From contig NZ_DJKE01000008.1 of assembly GCF_002434505.1 (NCBI RefSeq), positions 733,300-797,299 on the forward strand: 64,000 bases of DNA. Reading direction: 5' to 3'. The first letter of the stretch is position 1. Each line of letters begins with the position of its first letter. Below are positions 28,966 to 39,495 of this stretch, in pieces. The notes beneath the pieces are model-generated. The model was not told the DNA's origin. It saw only the letters and a list, made by a program, of their open reading frames with translations, and made no database searches. The position numbers and the translations under genes are program-made. This DNA comes from Brevundimonas sp. UBA6550 (GTDB taxonomy: Bacteria; Pseudomonadota; Alphaproteobacteria; Caulobacterales; Caulobacteraceae).

Positions 28966-29358
28966 TCAGCGCCCCGTGACGACTTTCCAGCCATCGTTCA
29001 AATAGATGAACTGGATCGAGCCACCTGCGCCTTTCGATGAGGCGAACGCCTCATAAAGTATGCCGGGTTCGAGCGGGCGCGCCGAGGTCCTCGGCTCGAA
29101 ATCGGTCGGCGCGTGTCCGTATGTGATCTCCGAACCCGGCGCACACGCGCCATTTCTCGCCACCACATCCCACAGCCGGTCTTGAGGGTCCGACGCCTTG
29201 ACGACCCACAGCCGATCCAGACACGTCGTGGGCTGCATGATCCATGGCGCGGTGATCGCGATGCGGGGCGCCTCCAACTCACCATCGATCCTCAGCCACA
29301 GTTGATAACTGCATCCCCCCAGGATCAGCAGCAGTCCCAAGATCGTCAGCCGCCGCAT
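28966..29358 (-). CDS. Small putative lipoprotein downstream of pntB
   Basis: A 130-residue protein starting at MRRLTILGLLLILGGC, a short signal with lipobox ILGGC. The mature part has two Cys residues and a C-terminal YLNDGWKVVTGR. The ATG overlaps the pntB stop by one base (TGATG), so it is co-translated at the end of the pnt operon; an in-frame GTG one codon earlier is possible. No family recognised, and a link to transhydrogenase is only positional. Confidence 0.65.
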   Translation of the reverse strand: MRRLTILGLLLILGGCSYQLWLRIDGELEAPRIAITAPWIMQPTTCLDRLWVVKASDPQDRLWDVVARNGACAPGSEITYGHAPTDFEPRTSARPLEPGILYEAFASSKGAGGSIQFIYLNDGWKVVTGR

Positions 29359-30785
29359 CACAGCCCCTTCACGATCCCCTCGACCATCTTCTTGGCGTCG
29401 GCGAACAGCATCATGGTGTTGTCGCGGAAGAACAGCTCGTTCTCCACGCCCGCATAGCCCGAGCCCATGCCGCGCTTGATGAACAGCACGGTCCCCGCCT
29501 TCTCCACGTCCAGGATCGGCATGCCGTAGATGGCGCTGGTCGGGTCGGTCTTGGCGGCCGGGTTGGTAACGTCATTGGCGCCGATGACGAAGGCCACGTC
29601 GGCTGTGGCGAACTCGGCGTTGATGTCCTCCAGCTCGAACACCTCGTCATAGGGGACGTTGGCCTCGGCCAGCAGGACGTTCATATGGCCCGGCATCCGG
29701 CCGGCGACGGGGTGGATGGCGTATTTCACCTCGACGCCCTCTTCCTTCAGCTTGTCGGCCATTTCGCGCAAAGCGTGCTGGGCCTGGGCCACCGCCATGC
29801 CGTAACCGGGCACGATGATGACCTTGGAGGCGTTCTTCATGATGAAGGCGGCGTCCTCGGCCGAGCCCTGTTTGACCGGGCGCGTCTCCTTGGCGCCGCC
29901 GGGACCGGCCGCCGCATCGCCGCCGCCGCCGAAGCCGCCCAGAATGACCGAGACGAAGCTGCGGTTCATGCCCTTGCACATGATGTAACTGAGGATCGCG
30001 CCCGACGATCCGACAAGGGCGCCGGTGATGATCAGGGCGATGTTCTCCAGCGTGAAGCCCAGGGCCGCAGCCGCCCAGCCGGAGTAGGAGTTCAGCATCG
30101 ACACCACGACCGGCATGTCCGCGCCGCCAATGGGGATGATCAGGGTCGCGCCCAGGATCAGGGCGATCAGGAAGACGCCCCAGAAGGCCCATGTCGCCGC
30201 GCCAGCCGTGCCGATCAGAATGCCGATCAGGAAGACCAGGCCCAGCGCAAGGCCGACGTTGATCAGGTGCCGCGCGGGCAGGATGATCGGCGCCCCGCTC
30301 ATGTTTCCATTCAGCTTGGCGAAGGCGATGACCGAACCGGTGAAGGTGATGGCCCCGATGGCGACGCCCAGGCTGAGTTCGATGATCGACAGCGTCTTGA
30401 TGCCCACGCCGTCGTCGGACAGGATTCCAAAGGCGTCGGGCGCATAGATGGCGCCGATGGCGACCAGACAGGCGGCCATGCCGACCAGACTGTGGAAGGC
30501 GGCGACCAGCTGCGGCATGTCGGTCATGGCGACCCGCTTGGCGATCAGCGCGCCGGCCCCGCCGCCGACGATGACCCCGCCCGCGATCAGGGCCAGGGTC
30601 ACCGAGTCCAGCGCCCCTGTCGTGCCCAGCGTCAGCAGGGTCACGCCGATGGCCAGGGCCATGCCGATCATGCCGAAGGTGTTGCCCTGCCGGCTGGTCT
30701 CGGGGCTGGACAACCCCCGCAACGACAGGATGAACAGGACCCCCGAAACCAGATAGGCCAGTGCGGCCAGCGATGCGTTCATCAC
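29358..30785 (-). CDS. pntB: NAD(P) transhydrogenase subunit beta
   Basis: A 475-residue subunit with about nine membrane helices (residues 1-270) forming part of the proton channel, and a C-terminal NADP(H)-binding domain III with VIIVPGYGMAVAQAQHA, HPVAGRMPGHMNVLLAEA and FVIGANDVTNPAA, all diagnostic. The enzyme in the inner membrane couples proton entry to hydride transfer from NADH to NADP+. It is the last catalytic gene of the pnt operon. Confidence 0.97.
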   Translation of the reverse strand: MMNASLAALAYLVSGVLFILSLRGLSSPETSRQGNTFGMIGMALAIGVTLLTLGTTGALDSVTLALIAGGVIVGGGAGALIAKRVAMTDMPQLVAAFHSLVGMAACLVAIGAIYAPDAFGILSDDGVGIKTLSIIELSLGVAIGAITFTGSVIAFAKLNGNMSGAPIILPARHLINVGLALGLVFLIGILIGTAGAATWAFWGVFLIALILGATLIIPIGGADMPVVVSMLNSYSGWAAAALGFTLENIALIITGALVGSSGAILSYIMCKGMNRSFVSVILGGFGGGGDAAAGPGGAKETRPVKQGSAEDAAFIMKNASKVIIVPGYGMAVAQAQHALREMADKLKEEGVEVKYAIHPVAGRMPGHMNVLLAEANVPYDEVFELEDINAEFATADVAFVIGANDVTNPAAKTDPTSAIYGMPILDVEKAGTVLFIKRGMGSGYAGVENELFFRDNTMMLFADAKKMVEGIVKGL

Positions 30786-30795
30786 GCCCCTCCCC

Positions 30796-31062
30796 TCAAG
30801 ACGTGCGGGCCAGCCGCCACAGGGCGGCGGCGATGAACAAGGGGCCGATGAAGAACAGGGCCCATTCGAAGACGCCCAGCGGCCGATCCTGCGTCACCAC
30901 GCGAACCAGGATGGCCGAAAAGACCAGGGCGATGCCGCAGTCGTGCAGCCGCTGGCGCTTGATCGGAACCTTGGTCCCGAACCACCCATACAGCCACAGG
31001 CCGAAGCCGACGCCGGTGGCGATCCATGATCCGGTGACGGCGATCTGCGCGGCGTCGGTCAC
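30796..31062 (-). CDS. Small membrane protein between pntAB and pntB
   Basis: An 88-residue protein with two or three hydrophobic segments (IAVTGSWIATGVGFGLWLYG, IALVFSAILVRVV, WALFFIGPLFIAAALW). Its GTG start overlaps the stop of the preceding transhydrogenase subunit by 4 bases (GTGA), and pntB starts 10 bases after it. This tight packing argues for co-translation and possibly for a role in assembly of the complex, which is inference. No known family. Confidence 0.7.
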   Translation of the reverse strand: MTDAAQIAVTGSWIATGVGFGLWLYGWFGTKVPIKRQRLHDCGIALVFSAILVRVVTQDRPLGVFEWALFFIGPLFIAAALWRLARTS

Positions 31063-31394
31063 GTCGTGACCTTGGGAGCCGGCCGCTCCTTCTTCTTGTA
31101 CATGGCCAGCATCCGCCGCGTGACCATGAAACCGCCGAAGATGTTGACGCTGGCCAGGGTGACGGCGACGACGCCGGCGCCCTTGGCGATCCAGGCGCTA
31201 GGGCCGGTCGCATCGCCCGACACGGCCGCCGCCGCGATCAGGCCGCCGACGATGATGACGCTGGAAATGGCGTTGGTCACGGCCATCAGCGGCGTGTGCA
31301 GGGCCGGCGTCACCGACCAGACGACATAATAGCCGACGAAGATCGCCAGCACGAAGATGGCCAGACGGAAGACGGTGGGATCGACGTGTTCCAT
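31059..31394 (-). CDS. pntAB: NAD(P) transhydrogenase subunit alpha 2 (membrane part)
   Basis: A 111-residue protein corresponding to the membrane segment of PntA in organisms where the alpha subunit is split: three or four helices (FRLAIFVLAIFVGYYVVWSV, ISSVIIVGGLIAAAA, VVAVTLASVNIFGGFMVTRRML) with the ALHTPLMAVTNAISS signature. An AGGAGG lies 8 bases before ATG 31394 and settles the start against a longer reading to 31619. Confidence 0.93.
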   Translation of the reverse strand: MEHVDPTVFRLAIFVLAIFVGYYVVWSVTPALHTPLMAVTNAISSVIIVGGLIAAAAVSGDATGPSAWIAKGAGVVAVTLASVNIFGGFMVTRRMLAMYKKKERPAPKVTT

Positions 31395-31396
31395 GG

Positions 31397-31675
31397 TCAA
31401 ACCTCCTGTTTCGTTTTCTGTGCGATGCGACCACGATGGGCGAAAAGGTCCACCGCCAGCCAGACGGCCTGGGCCGCCAGATAGACGACGCCCGCATCCC
31501 ATCTCGGCGGCCCGCCATTGGCGAAGCCCGCCGCCGCCAGCACCATGGCGATCAGGCCAGACGCCAGATTGACCACGACGTAGCGAGCATAGCCTGCGCG
31601 CCAGGCTTTCGTGAGCCAAAGCAGAAGGCGGCTGATCAGAAAGGTCGGAACCAGAGCAGCAATGAAGGTGATCAT
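31397..31675 (-). CDS. Small membrane protein between pntAA and pntAB
   Basis: A 92-residue protein with three hydrophobic stretches (FIAALVPTFLISRLLLWL, YVVVNLASGLIAMVLAAAGF, VVYLAAQAVWLAVDLF). Its ATG overlaps the pntAA stop (ATGA) and pntAB begins 3 bases after its stop, so it is embedded in the operon. Family unknown; compare the second embedded gene before pntB. Confidence 0.7.
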   Translation of the reverse strand: MITFIAALVPTFLISRLLLWLTKAWRAGYARYVVVNLASGLIAMVLAAAGFANGGPPRWDAGVVYLAAQAVWLAVDLFAHRGRIAQKTKQEV

Positions 31676-32805
31676 CCCCTCACCCCCTCATGCACCACGG
31701 CCCCGGCGTTGGTGACGATCGCCGCCTTCAGGATTTCGTCTTCCAAGTCGACGCCGATAGCCCCGTCCTTGATCAGCAGGCCGACGAAGGCGGTCAGGTT
31801 GCGGGCGTAGAGGGCGCTGGCGTCGGCGGCGATGCGGCCGGGCAGATTGGCCCAGCCGACGATGGTGACGCCGTTCGAAGTGGTCACGACCTCGTTCAGT
31901 TTTGAGCCTTCGACATTGCCACCCGCCTCGACCGCCAGATCGACGATGACCGAGCCGGGCTTCATCGAGGCGACGTGGGCGGCGGTCAGCAGCACCGGGG
32001 CGGCGCGGCCGGGGATCAGGGCGGTGGTCACCACCACGTCCTGTTTGACGATGTGGGTCGCGGTCAGTTCGGCCTGTTTGGCCTGGTATTCCGCCGACAT
32101 CGGCTTGGCGTATCCGCCGGCGGTCTGGGCGTTCCTGAACTCCTCGTCCTCGACGGCCAGGAATTTGGCGCCCAGGCTTTCGACCTGTTCCTTGGTGGCG
32201 GGGCGCACGTCGGTGGCGGTCACGACGGCGCCCAGGCGACGCGCGGTGGCGATGGCCTGAAGCCCGGCGACGCCCACGCCCATGATGAAGCATTTGGCGG
32301 CGGCGACGGTGCCGGCCGCCGTCATCATCATCGGAAAGCCCTTGCCATAGGCGTAGGCCGCCTCGATCACCGCCCGATATCCGGCCAGGTTCGCCTGGGA
32401 CGACAGCACGTCCATCACCTGGGCGCGGGTGATGCGGGGCACGAACTCCATGGCGAAGGCGGTGGCCTCAGCGCCGCGCAGGGCCTCGACCGTGGCCTTG
32501 TCGCGATAGGCGTCCAGCATGGCGATCACGATGGCGCCGGGTTTCAGCGCGCTGGTCTCCTGGGCCGTGGGGCCGCGCACCTTCAGCACGATGTCGGCGG
32601 CGTCCAGCACTGCGCGGGTGTCCGGCTTCACAACCGCGCCGGCGGCGGCGTAGTCGGCGTCGGCGATGGACGAGCCCAGGCCCGTCCCGGCCTCGACCGT
32701 GACGGTCGCGCCCAGGGCGATCAGCTTCTTGACGGTCTCGGGCGTGACGGCGCAGCGCGTCTCGCCTTCGCGACGTTCACGGGTGACGGCGATAGCGACG
32801 GCCAA
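31672..32805 (-). CDS. pntAA: NAD(P) transhydrogenase subunit alpha 1 (NAD-binding part)
   Basis: A 377-residue soluble subunit with the alanine dehydrogenase/PNT fold: N-terminal RREGETRCAVTPETVKKL (abbreviated), the Rossmann region GVGVAGLQAIATARRLGAVV and the VEAGGNVEGS segment. It binds NAD(H) and docks on the membrane part. It starts the pnt operon at 32805; the upstream region to 32940 (about 135 bases) holds its promoter but no clear site was identified. Confidence 0.97.
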   Translation of the reverse strand: MAVAIAVTRERREGETRCAVTPETVKKLIALGATVTVEAGTGLGSSIADADYAAAGAVVKPDTRAVLDAADIVLKVRGPTAQETSALKPGAIVIAMLDAYRDKATVEALRGAEATAFAMEFVPRITRAQVMDVLSSQANLAGYRAVIEAAYAYGKGFPMMMTAAGTVAAAKCFIMGVGVAGLQAIATARRLGAVVTATDVRPATKEQVESLGAKFLAVEDEEFRNAQTAGGYAKPMSAEYQAKQAELTATHIVKQDVVVTTALIPGRAAPVLLTAAHVASMKPGSVIVDLAVEAGGNVEGSKLNEVVTTSNGVTIVGWANLPGRIAADASALYARNLTAFVGLLIKDGAIGVDLEDEILKAAIVTNAGAVVHEGVRG

Positions 32806-32940
32806 GCGAATCCCCTCGTTCTTCTCGTTGAACGAAGGTTAGGCCGTTCCGGCGCAAGCCGTCAAAGCACGGTTATGCCAAAGCTTGGAGAGACGCCGCG
32901 ATTTCCGTCCGCGCAAAGCGTGAACCGCGCACGCCTTGGA

Positions 32941-33213
32941 TCAGTGCGCGGCGCCGGGCTTGGACTTCAAGGCCACGAAGCCCACCCCGCCCAGGACGAC
33001 GGCGCCGATAAGCGCGACCATGAAGCTGCCGCCCGGATGGAACCACAGCGTCAGGAAGACCAGCAGAACCGCGATGGCCAGACTGCCCCATTTGGCCAGG
33101 GTCAGGAACAGGCGGTAGGTCGAGATCTGCTCGCGCACCTCCATATGGCCGCGCATATAGCTCTGCGCGTCGGCGTCCGCAGGACCTGTGGCGGTGTGGT
33201 CGTGGTCGGCCAT
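32941..33213 (-). CDS. aa3-type cytochrome c oxidase subunit IV family protein
   Basis: A 90-residue protein with a polar N-terminus, the YMRGHMEVREQISTYRLFL motif of the bacterial CoxIV family, then two membrane helices. In alphaproteobacteria this small subunit stabilises the aa3 terminal oxidase; the oxidase genes themselves are not in this window. It stands alone between pntAA and the peptidase gene in the same direction. Confidence 0.85.
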   Translation of the reverse strand: MADHDHTATGPADADAQSYMRGHMEVREQISTYRLFLTLAKWGSLAIAVLLVFLTLWFHPGGSFMVALIGAVVLGGVGFVALKSKPGAAH

Positions 33214-33283
33214 GGCGTTCTTCCCCTCGTCGTTCCTTGCGCGCGACTATACCCGCGCCGTCGCACGGCTCAAGCCCGGCTGG

Positions 33284-35077
33284 TCAGCCCAGCGCCTCGA
33301 ACTGATCGACCAGCCGCTCCAGTCGCTGGCAACCCACGCTCCAGAACGCCGGATCGCGCGGGTCCAGGCCGAACGGCTTCAGCGCCTCGACATAGGTGCG
33401 CGATCCGCCCCCGGCCAGCAGTTCCCGATACAGCGGCGTGAAGCCCGCCGGATCGTTGCGCCGCGCCTCCATCAGGGCCGCGACCAGCAAGTCCCCAAAC
33501 GCATAGGCATAGACGTAGAAGGGCGAGTGGACGAAGTGGCTGACATAGGCCCACCAGTGTTCGTAGCCGGGGTTCAGCTTGACCGCCGGTCCCAGCGAGG
33601 CGCCCATCTCCTCCAGCCATATCTGGTTGATGCGCGGCTGGGAGACTTCGCCCTTCAGCCGCTCGTCATGGAATCGGGTCTCGAAACGGTGGAAGGCGAT
33701 CTGGCGGACCACGGTGTTCAGCCCGTCCTCGATCCGGCCGGCCAGCAGGCCGCGCTGCTCGGCCTTGGGCGCCGTCGCCAGCAGCCGGTCGAACGTCAGG
33801 CCCTCGGCGAAGATGGAGGCCGTCTCGGCCAGGGTCAGCGGCGTGTCGGCCAGAAGCGTGCCCTGATCCGCCGCCAAAGTCTGGTGAACGCCGTGTCCCA
33901 GTTCGTGGGCCAGGGTCAGGACGTCGCGCCGCTCGCCCATCCAGTTCAGAAAGACATAAGGGTGCCGGTCAGCGGTGACGGGGTGGGCGTAGGCGCCAGA
34001 CTGTTTGCCCGCCCGCGCCCGGCCGTCGATCCACGGCTTGTCGAAGAAGCCGCCGGCCCGTTCGGCGAAATCGCCGCCCAGGTCCGAGAAACTGTCCAGC
34101 ACGATCTCTCGCCCCTGGCTCCAGGTGAAGGCGCGCGGGGTGGTGGTCTCGATGGGGGCGTTGCGGTCCCAGTGGTCCAGCCGCGTCTTGCCCATGGCCT
34201 TGGCCTTCAGGGCGTAATAGCGATGCGACAGGCGCGGATAGGCGGCCGCCACCGCCTCGGCCATGGCGTCCACGGCCTCGCCATCGACCTCGTTGCCCAG
34301 GTGGCGGCTGTCGGCGGGGCGTTTGAAGCCGCGCCAGCGATCCTCCATCGCCTTGTCGGCGGCGACGGTGTTCAGCACCAGGGCCAGCGTCGGGGCACGG
34401 GCGGCCAGGGCCTCAGACAAGCCCTCGACGGCGGCCTTGCGACGCGCCGGCTTGGCGTCCGACAGGCGGTTCAGCGCCTCGGCGAGGGTCAAATTCTCGT
34501 TTCCCGCCTTTGCCCGCAACGCGGCCAACTGCTCGTCGAACAGGCGCGGCCATTGGGCCGTGATCGGGCCGCGTTCGGCGATGAACGTCTCCAGCTCGGC
34601 CGACAGTTCGTGCGGCTTCATCGCCCGCACCCGCCGCAGCCACGGCCGCCAGCGCGCGGCTGCGGCGTGGGCGCCCAAGGCCGCCTCCAGCCGCACGTCG
34701 TCGATCTGATTGATCTCCAGCGTCAGCCAGACGGTGGGGGTGGCGATGGCGGTGATCTTCTCGCGCACGTCCGCCTCGAACCCCTGGGCCGCCGCATCGT
34801 CGCGCGCGGTCGAGGCCGACAGGAAGGCGTAGGCGCCCAGGGCGCCCAGCACGTCCGACGCCTGCTCATACAGATGGATCGCCTGGTCAAGCAGCGCGCT
34901 CAGCGCGGCCGCATCCCTCTCTGCGGCCAGTCGCCCCTGAAGCGCGTTCAGGGCGTCGACCAAATCCCTGGCTCTTTCCAGATCCGCCCCGACCCGCGCA
35001 TCGTCGCGCGAGGCGTAGAGGTCGGTCAGGTCCCACAGCGGGGCTTCGGCGTTGGGCGTCTTGAAGGGCGCGTTCAT
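33284..35077 (-). CDS. M3 family oligoendopeptidase (PepF-like)
   Basis: A 597-residue cytosolic zinc peptidase. The active-site motif HELGHGVHQ, the second Glu in ETASIFAEGL and the conserved GYEHWWAYVSHFVHSPFYVYAYAF near the C-terminus (abbreviated) identify the oligoendopeptidase F group of M3. It degrades short peptides of about 6-18 residues in known members. ATG 35077 (MNAPFKTPN) is chosen because the reading back to 35257 lies in the region upstream with no support; AAGG precedes it. Confidence 0.94.
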   Translation of the reverse strand: MNAPFKTPNAEAPLWDLTDLYASRDDARVGADLERARDLVDALNALQGRLAAERDAAALSALLDQAIHLYEQASDVLGALGAYAFLSASTARDDAAAQGFEADVREKITAIATPTVWLTLEINQIDDVRLEAALGAHAAAARWRPWLRRVRAMKPHELSAELETFIAERGPITAQWPRLFDEQLAALRAKAGNENLTLAEALNRLSDAKPARRKAAVEGLSEALAARAPTLALVLNTVAADKAMEDRWRGFKRPADSRHLGNEVDGEAVDAMAEAVAAAYPRLSHRYYALKAKAMGKTRLDHWDRNAPIETTTPRAFTWSQGREIVLDSFSDLGGDFAERAGGFFDKPWIDGRARAGKQSGAYAHPVTADRHPYVFLNWMGERRDVLTLAHELGHGVHQTLAADQGTLLADTPLTLAETASIFAEGLTFDRLLATAPKAEQRGLLAGRIEDGLNTVVRQIAFHRFETRFHDERLKGEVSQPRINQIWLEEMGASLGPAVKLNPGYEHWWAYVSHFVHSPFYVYAYAFGDLLVAALMEARRNDPAGFTPLYRELLAGGGSRTYVEALKPFGLDPRDPAFWSVGCQRLERLVDQFEALG

Positions 35078-35162
35078 GGCCTTGTTTTGGGGATTGCCCG
35101 TCCCAGATGCAACGTCCGAAAGACGCCAGACCGATTTCCGCCCATGGCCTACATCACGGCTC

Positions 35163-35633
35163 ATGACCTGGCGCATCCGATCCCTTCCCTTCAGTCCGTT
35201 CGCGTCGATGTTCGCGCTCGACGCCGCCGCCTTGGCCGCCCAGGGCGCGCGTCGCATGACCGCGACCCAACCTCACGCCGCCCCCTGCCGGGTCAGTCTG
35301 ACGGACGCGGCCGTCGGCGAAACACTGATCCTGACGAACCGGGCGCACATTGACGATCCCGCCTCCCCCTACCGCGGCGCCGGCCCGATCTTCGTGCGCG
35401 AGGGCGCGCGTCGCGCCCATCCCGAGGCTGGCGATATTCCCGACATGCTGGCGCGTCGCCTGCTGTCTGTTCGCGCGTATGACGCCGACTGGATGATGGT
35501 CGAAGCCGACGTGGTGGACGGCGTGCGCCTGGGCGATCAACTCGATGCCTGGTTCACCCGAACGGATGTGCGCGAAATCCATCTGCATACGGCGAGGCGC
35601 GGCTGCTACATGGCGGCGGTCGACCGGGGCTGA
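35163..35633 (+). CDS. DUF1203 domain-containing protein
   Basis: A 156-residue cytosolic protein matching the DUF1203 family: LPFSPFASMFALDAAALAAQG, PCRVSLTDAAVGE, then an internal SPYRGAGPIFVREGA segment and a conserved C-terminal HLHTARRGCY. The start at 35163 (MTWRIRSL) places the family's first strand near the N-terminus; no strong ribosome-binding site is seen. Function is unknown. It is divergent from the M3 peptidase and precedes a DUF4153 gene by 51 bases. Confidence 0.82.
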   Translation: MTWRIRSLPFSPFASMFALDAAALAAQGARRMTATQPHAAPCRVSLTDAAVGETLILTNRAHIDDPASPYRGAGPIFVREGARRAHPEAGDIPDMLARRLLSVRAYDADWMMVEADVVDGVRLGDQLDAWFTRTDVREIHLHTARRGCYMAAVDRG

Positions 35634-35684
35634 GACCTTTCGCCTGACGTGGCGAGCGTCGCCATCCTGGGTTAGGACGGTCCC

Positions 35685-37454
35685 ATGACCGATCAGACGC
35701 ATCACGATACAGGCCGGATCGCTCTCGGTGGATCGACCGGACGGGCGGTGGGCAGGCTGGCGACCGGCCTGGTCCAGGGGGTGGCGCTTTATCTGCTTTA
35801 TCTGGCGGCCGATGGTCGGGTGTGGCCCGCGACCCAACCGGCCCTGTTCGGCGCCCTGGCGCTGGCGATGGGCTATGGCCCGGTGGTCGTGCTGGCGGCG
35901 GCGGGGCGGATCAAGCCGGCGGCCGTGATCCTGTGGACGACCGTCGCCGCACTCGTTCTGGCGCTGCTGGGGGCACACGACGTGGCGCGTCAGACGATGG
36001 ACAGTTCGCGTCAGCCGCCCTTCCTCGCCTTTCCGATCCTGGCGTTCGGGGCGGCGGCCCTGTTCATCGCCCATCATCTGATCGTGCCGGCGATCCGCGA
36101 GCGGCGCTGGGTCGTCGATTACTCCGAATATTTCGACATCGCCTGGAAAGCCGGGGTGCAGCTGGCGCTGTCGGTGGGCTTCACCGGCGCCTTCTGGCTG
36201 CTGCTCCATCTCGGCGCGGCCCTGTTCAAGATGATCGGTTTGTCCTTTCTGCAGACGATGCTGGGCGAGGCCTGGTTCTCCATTCCCGTCACGGCCCTGA
36301 CCTTCGCCACGGCGGTTCAGCTGACCGATGTGCGCGACGGTCTGATCCGGGGCGTGAGAACCGTCGCCCTGATGCTGCTGTCGTGGCTTCTGCTGGTCAT
36401 TACGGTTCTGGTCGCCGGTTTCCTGGCCGCCCTGCCCTTCACCGGGCTGGACGGATTGTGGGAGACGCGCAGCGCCACGGCCCTGGTCCTGTCGGCCGCC
36501 GCCGCCCTGATCGTGCTGATCAACACGGCCTATCAGGACGGTCGTCCCGACAATCTGCCGCCTGCTGCGTTGAGATACGGCGTCCGCGCCGCCTCGGTCC
36601 TGATCGCGCCGCTGGTCGTATTGGCGGTCTGGGGACTGGCCCTGCGGATCGGCCAGCACGGTCTGACGCCCGACCGCATCATCGCCGCCGCCTGCGCCCT
36701 GGTCGGCGCGGTCTATGGCGCTGGCTATCTGTTCGCGGCGTTTAGGCCCGGCGGCTGGATGAGGCCGCTGGAGCGGACGAACGTGATCGCCGCCGTCCTG
36801 TCGGTCTTGATCATCCTGGCCCTGTTCAGCCCGTTGGCCGACCCGGCGCGACTGTCGGTCAGGGATCAGATCGCACGGCTGGAACGCGGCGCGGTGTCGG
36901 CGCGGAACTTCGACTACGATTTCCTGCGGTTCAAGAGCGGCAAGGCCGGCGTCGCCGCGCTGGACAGGCTGACGCGCTCCGCCGATCCCGAAACCGCGCG
37001 CCTGGCCCGCGCCGCCAAGGCCCGGACCTATCCCTCAGGGACCACGGCGGCGGAACGCGACGCCTGGATCGCCGGCATCCGCATTCGCCCCGCGCCCGGC
37101 CAGACCGTGCCCGCCGACTTCATGGCGCAGTTGGAGCGTCAGGACGACCTTCTCCATGTTTGCACCCAAACGACGCCGTGCCTGTCGCGCCGCATGGATC
37201 TGAACGGCGACGGTCGCCAGGATCTGCTGGTGGCCGGCAGCCGCTTCATCACGGCCTATGGTCTGGACGACGCGGGCCAGTGGCGACGCCTGGCGCGCTA
37301 TACGATCCCCTGCGACACGGCGGAGGACGCCCTGGACGCGGAACTGGCCAAGGGCGCCGCCGCCGCCCCGTCCGCCCTGCCCGACCTGATCGTCAGCGGG
37401 CGAAAACTGCAGGCTCAGCCCGAGACCGACTGTGACGCCGGCCGCCGAGGTTAA
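35685..37454 (+). CDS. DUF4153 domain-containing membrane protein with soluble C-terminal domain
   Basis: A 589-residue protein with about a dozen membrane helices (residues 30-390) of the DUF4153 family. The last 200 residues are soluble and probably periplasmic: a helical stretch, then a segment with two Cys residues (HVCTQTTPCLSRRMDLNGDG, then RQDLLVAG) that resembles an FG-GAP or EF-hand-like calcium loop (DLNGDGRQD). Function is unknown. Its gene lies between DUF1203 and the sigma-54 regulator with gaps of 51 and 107 bases. Confidence 0.82.
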   Translation: MTDQTHHDTGRIALGGSTGRAVGRLATGLVQGVALYLLYLAADGRVWPATQPALFGALALAMGYGPVVVLAAAGRIKPAAVILWTTVAALVLALLGAHDVARQTMDSSRQPPFLAFPILAFGAAALFIAHHLIVPAIRERRWVVDYSEYFDIAWKAGVQLALSVGFTGAFWLLLHLGAALFKMIGLSFLQTMLGEAWFSIPVTALTFATAVQLTDVRDGLIRGVRTVALMLLSWLLLVITVLVAGFLAALPFTGLDGLWETRSATALVLSAAAALIVLINTAYQDGRPDNLPPAALRYGVRAASVLIAPLVVLAVWGLALRIGQHGLTPDRIIAAACALVGAVYGAGYLFAAFRPGGWMRPLERTNVIAAVLSVLIILALFSPLADPARLSVRDQIARLERGAVSARNFDYDFLRFKSGKAGVAALDRLTRSADPETARLARAAKARTYPSGTTAAERDAWIAGIRIRPAPGQTVPADFMAQLERQDDLLHVCTQTTPCLSRRMDLNGDGRQDLLVAGSRFITAYGLDDAGQWRRLARYTIPCDTAEDALDAELAKGAAAAPSALPDLIVSGRKLQAQPETDCDAGRRG

Positions 37455-37561
37455 TGCGGCGAACACCATGCCCTCTCACCCGATTTTCACCTCGCCGGCC
37501 TAGAAATCGTCCCGAAACGATCCATCCCGACAGGGTGGGCGAAAGTGCAAGGGACCGCTCC

Positions 37562-39013
<1,452 letters not shown>

Positions 39014-39023
39014 GGGCCAGCGA

Positions 39024-39169
39024 GTCTCCCCCCTGCTTCGCGGGGAGGTGGCGCGGCGCTTCTTCAGCGCCGTGACGGAGGGGCCGGTTCCGCATCACCG
39101 GTGCCGATCCTGTTTCAAGAGCCCTTCCACCGCTTCGCGGTCCCCCTCCCCATTTCACGAGGAGGAGAC
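39024..39169. repeat. MITE-like intergenic palindromic repeat, family A copy 1
   Basis: About 146 bp with near-inverted ends (GTCTCCCCCC.. and ..GAGGAGGAGAC), an internal GGCGC/GCGCC hairpin in GGTGGCGCGGCGC..GCGCCGTGACGGAGGGG, and the segment CCGCTTCGCGGTCCCCCTCCCC. A second copy is at 60497-60643. It begins 11 bases after the sigma-54 regulator stop and could fold in its mRNA end. The gene-free stretch holds nothing else. Confidence 0.85.
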
Positions 39170-39171
39170 AG

Positions 39172-39483
39172 TCAGTCCGGCGTCTTGCGCCCCCACCGCC
39201 GTTTCGGCTCCTCGCCCTTGGCCTTGGCGGTGATCTCTTTCAGCTTGCGGCCCTGCATGGCGGACAGGGCCTGGCCGGGGGCGCCTTTTTCAGGGTCGGC
39301 GAAGGCGCGGCCGTGGGTCTTCACCCGCTCGCCGACCGAATCGAGGAACTCGCCCTCCCAGTCGGACAGAGAAACGCCCGCCTTCTCTGCCGAGCGGCGG
39401 GCGCGTTTCAGGGCGTTCAGGGCCGCGCGCTGAGCGGCCTTGCGTTGGGCTTCAAAGGGGCTTGGCGGCGGTTTTCGCTTCAA
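39172..39483 (-). CDS. Small basic conserved hypothetical protein upstream of the repeat
   Basis: A 103-residue, Lys/Arg-rich helical protein (PFEAQRKAAQRAALNALKRARRSAEKAG), with a second basic stretch (MQGRKLKEITAKAKGEE) and a basic tail. It could bind nucleic acid, judging by charge only. It follows gapR by 12 bases in the same direction, so the two are probably co-transcribed. No named family is recognised. Confidence 0.75.
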   Translation of the reverse strand: MKRKPPPSPFEAQRKAAQRAALNALKRARRSAEKAGVSLSDWEGEFLDSVGERVKTHGRAFADPEKGAPGQALSAMQGRKLKEITAKAKGEEPKRRWGRKTPD

Positions 39484-39495
39484 GCCGGGTCAGCC

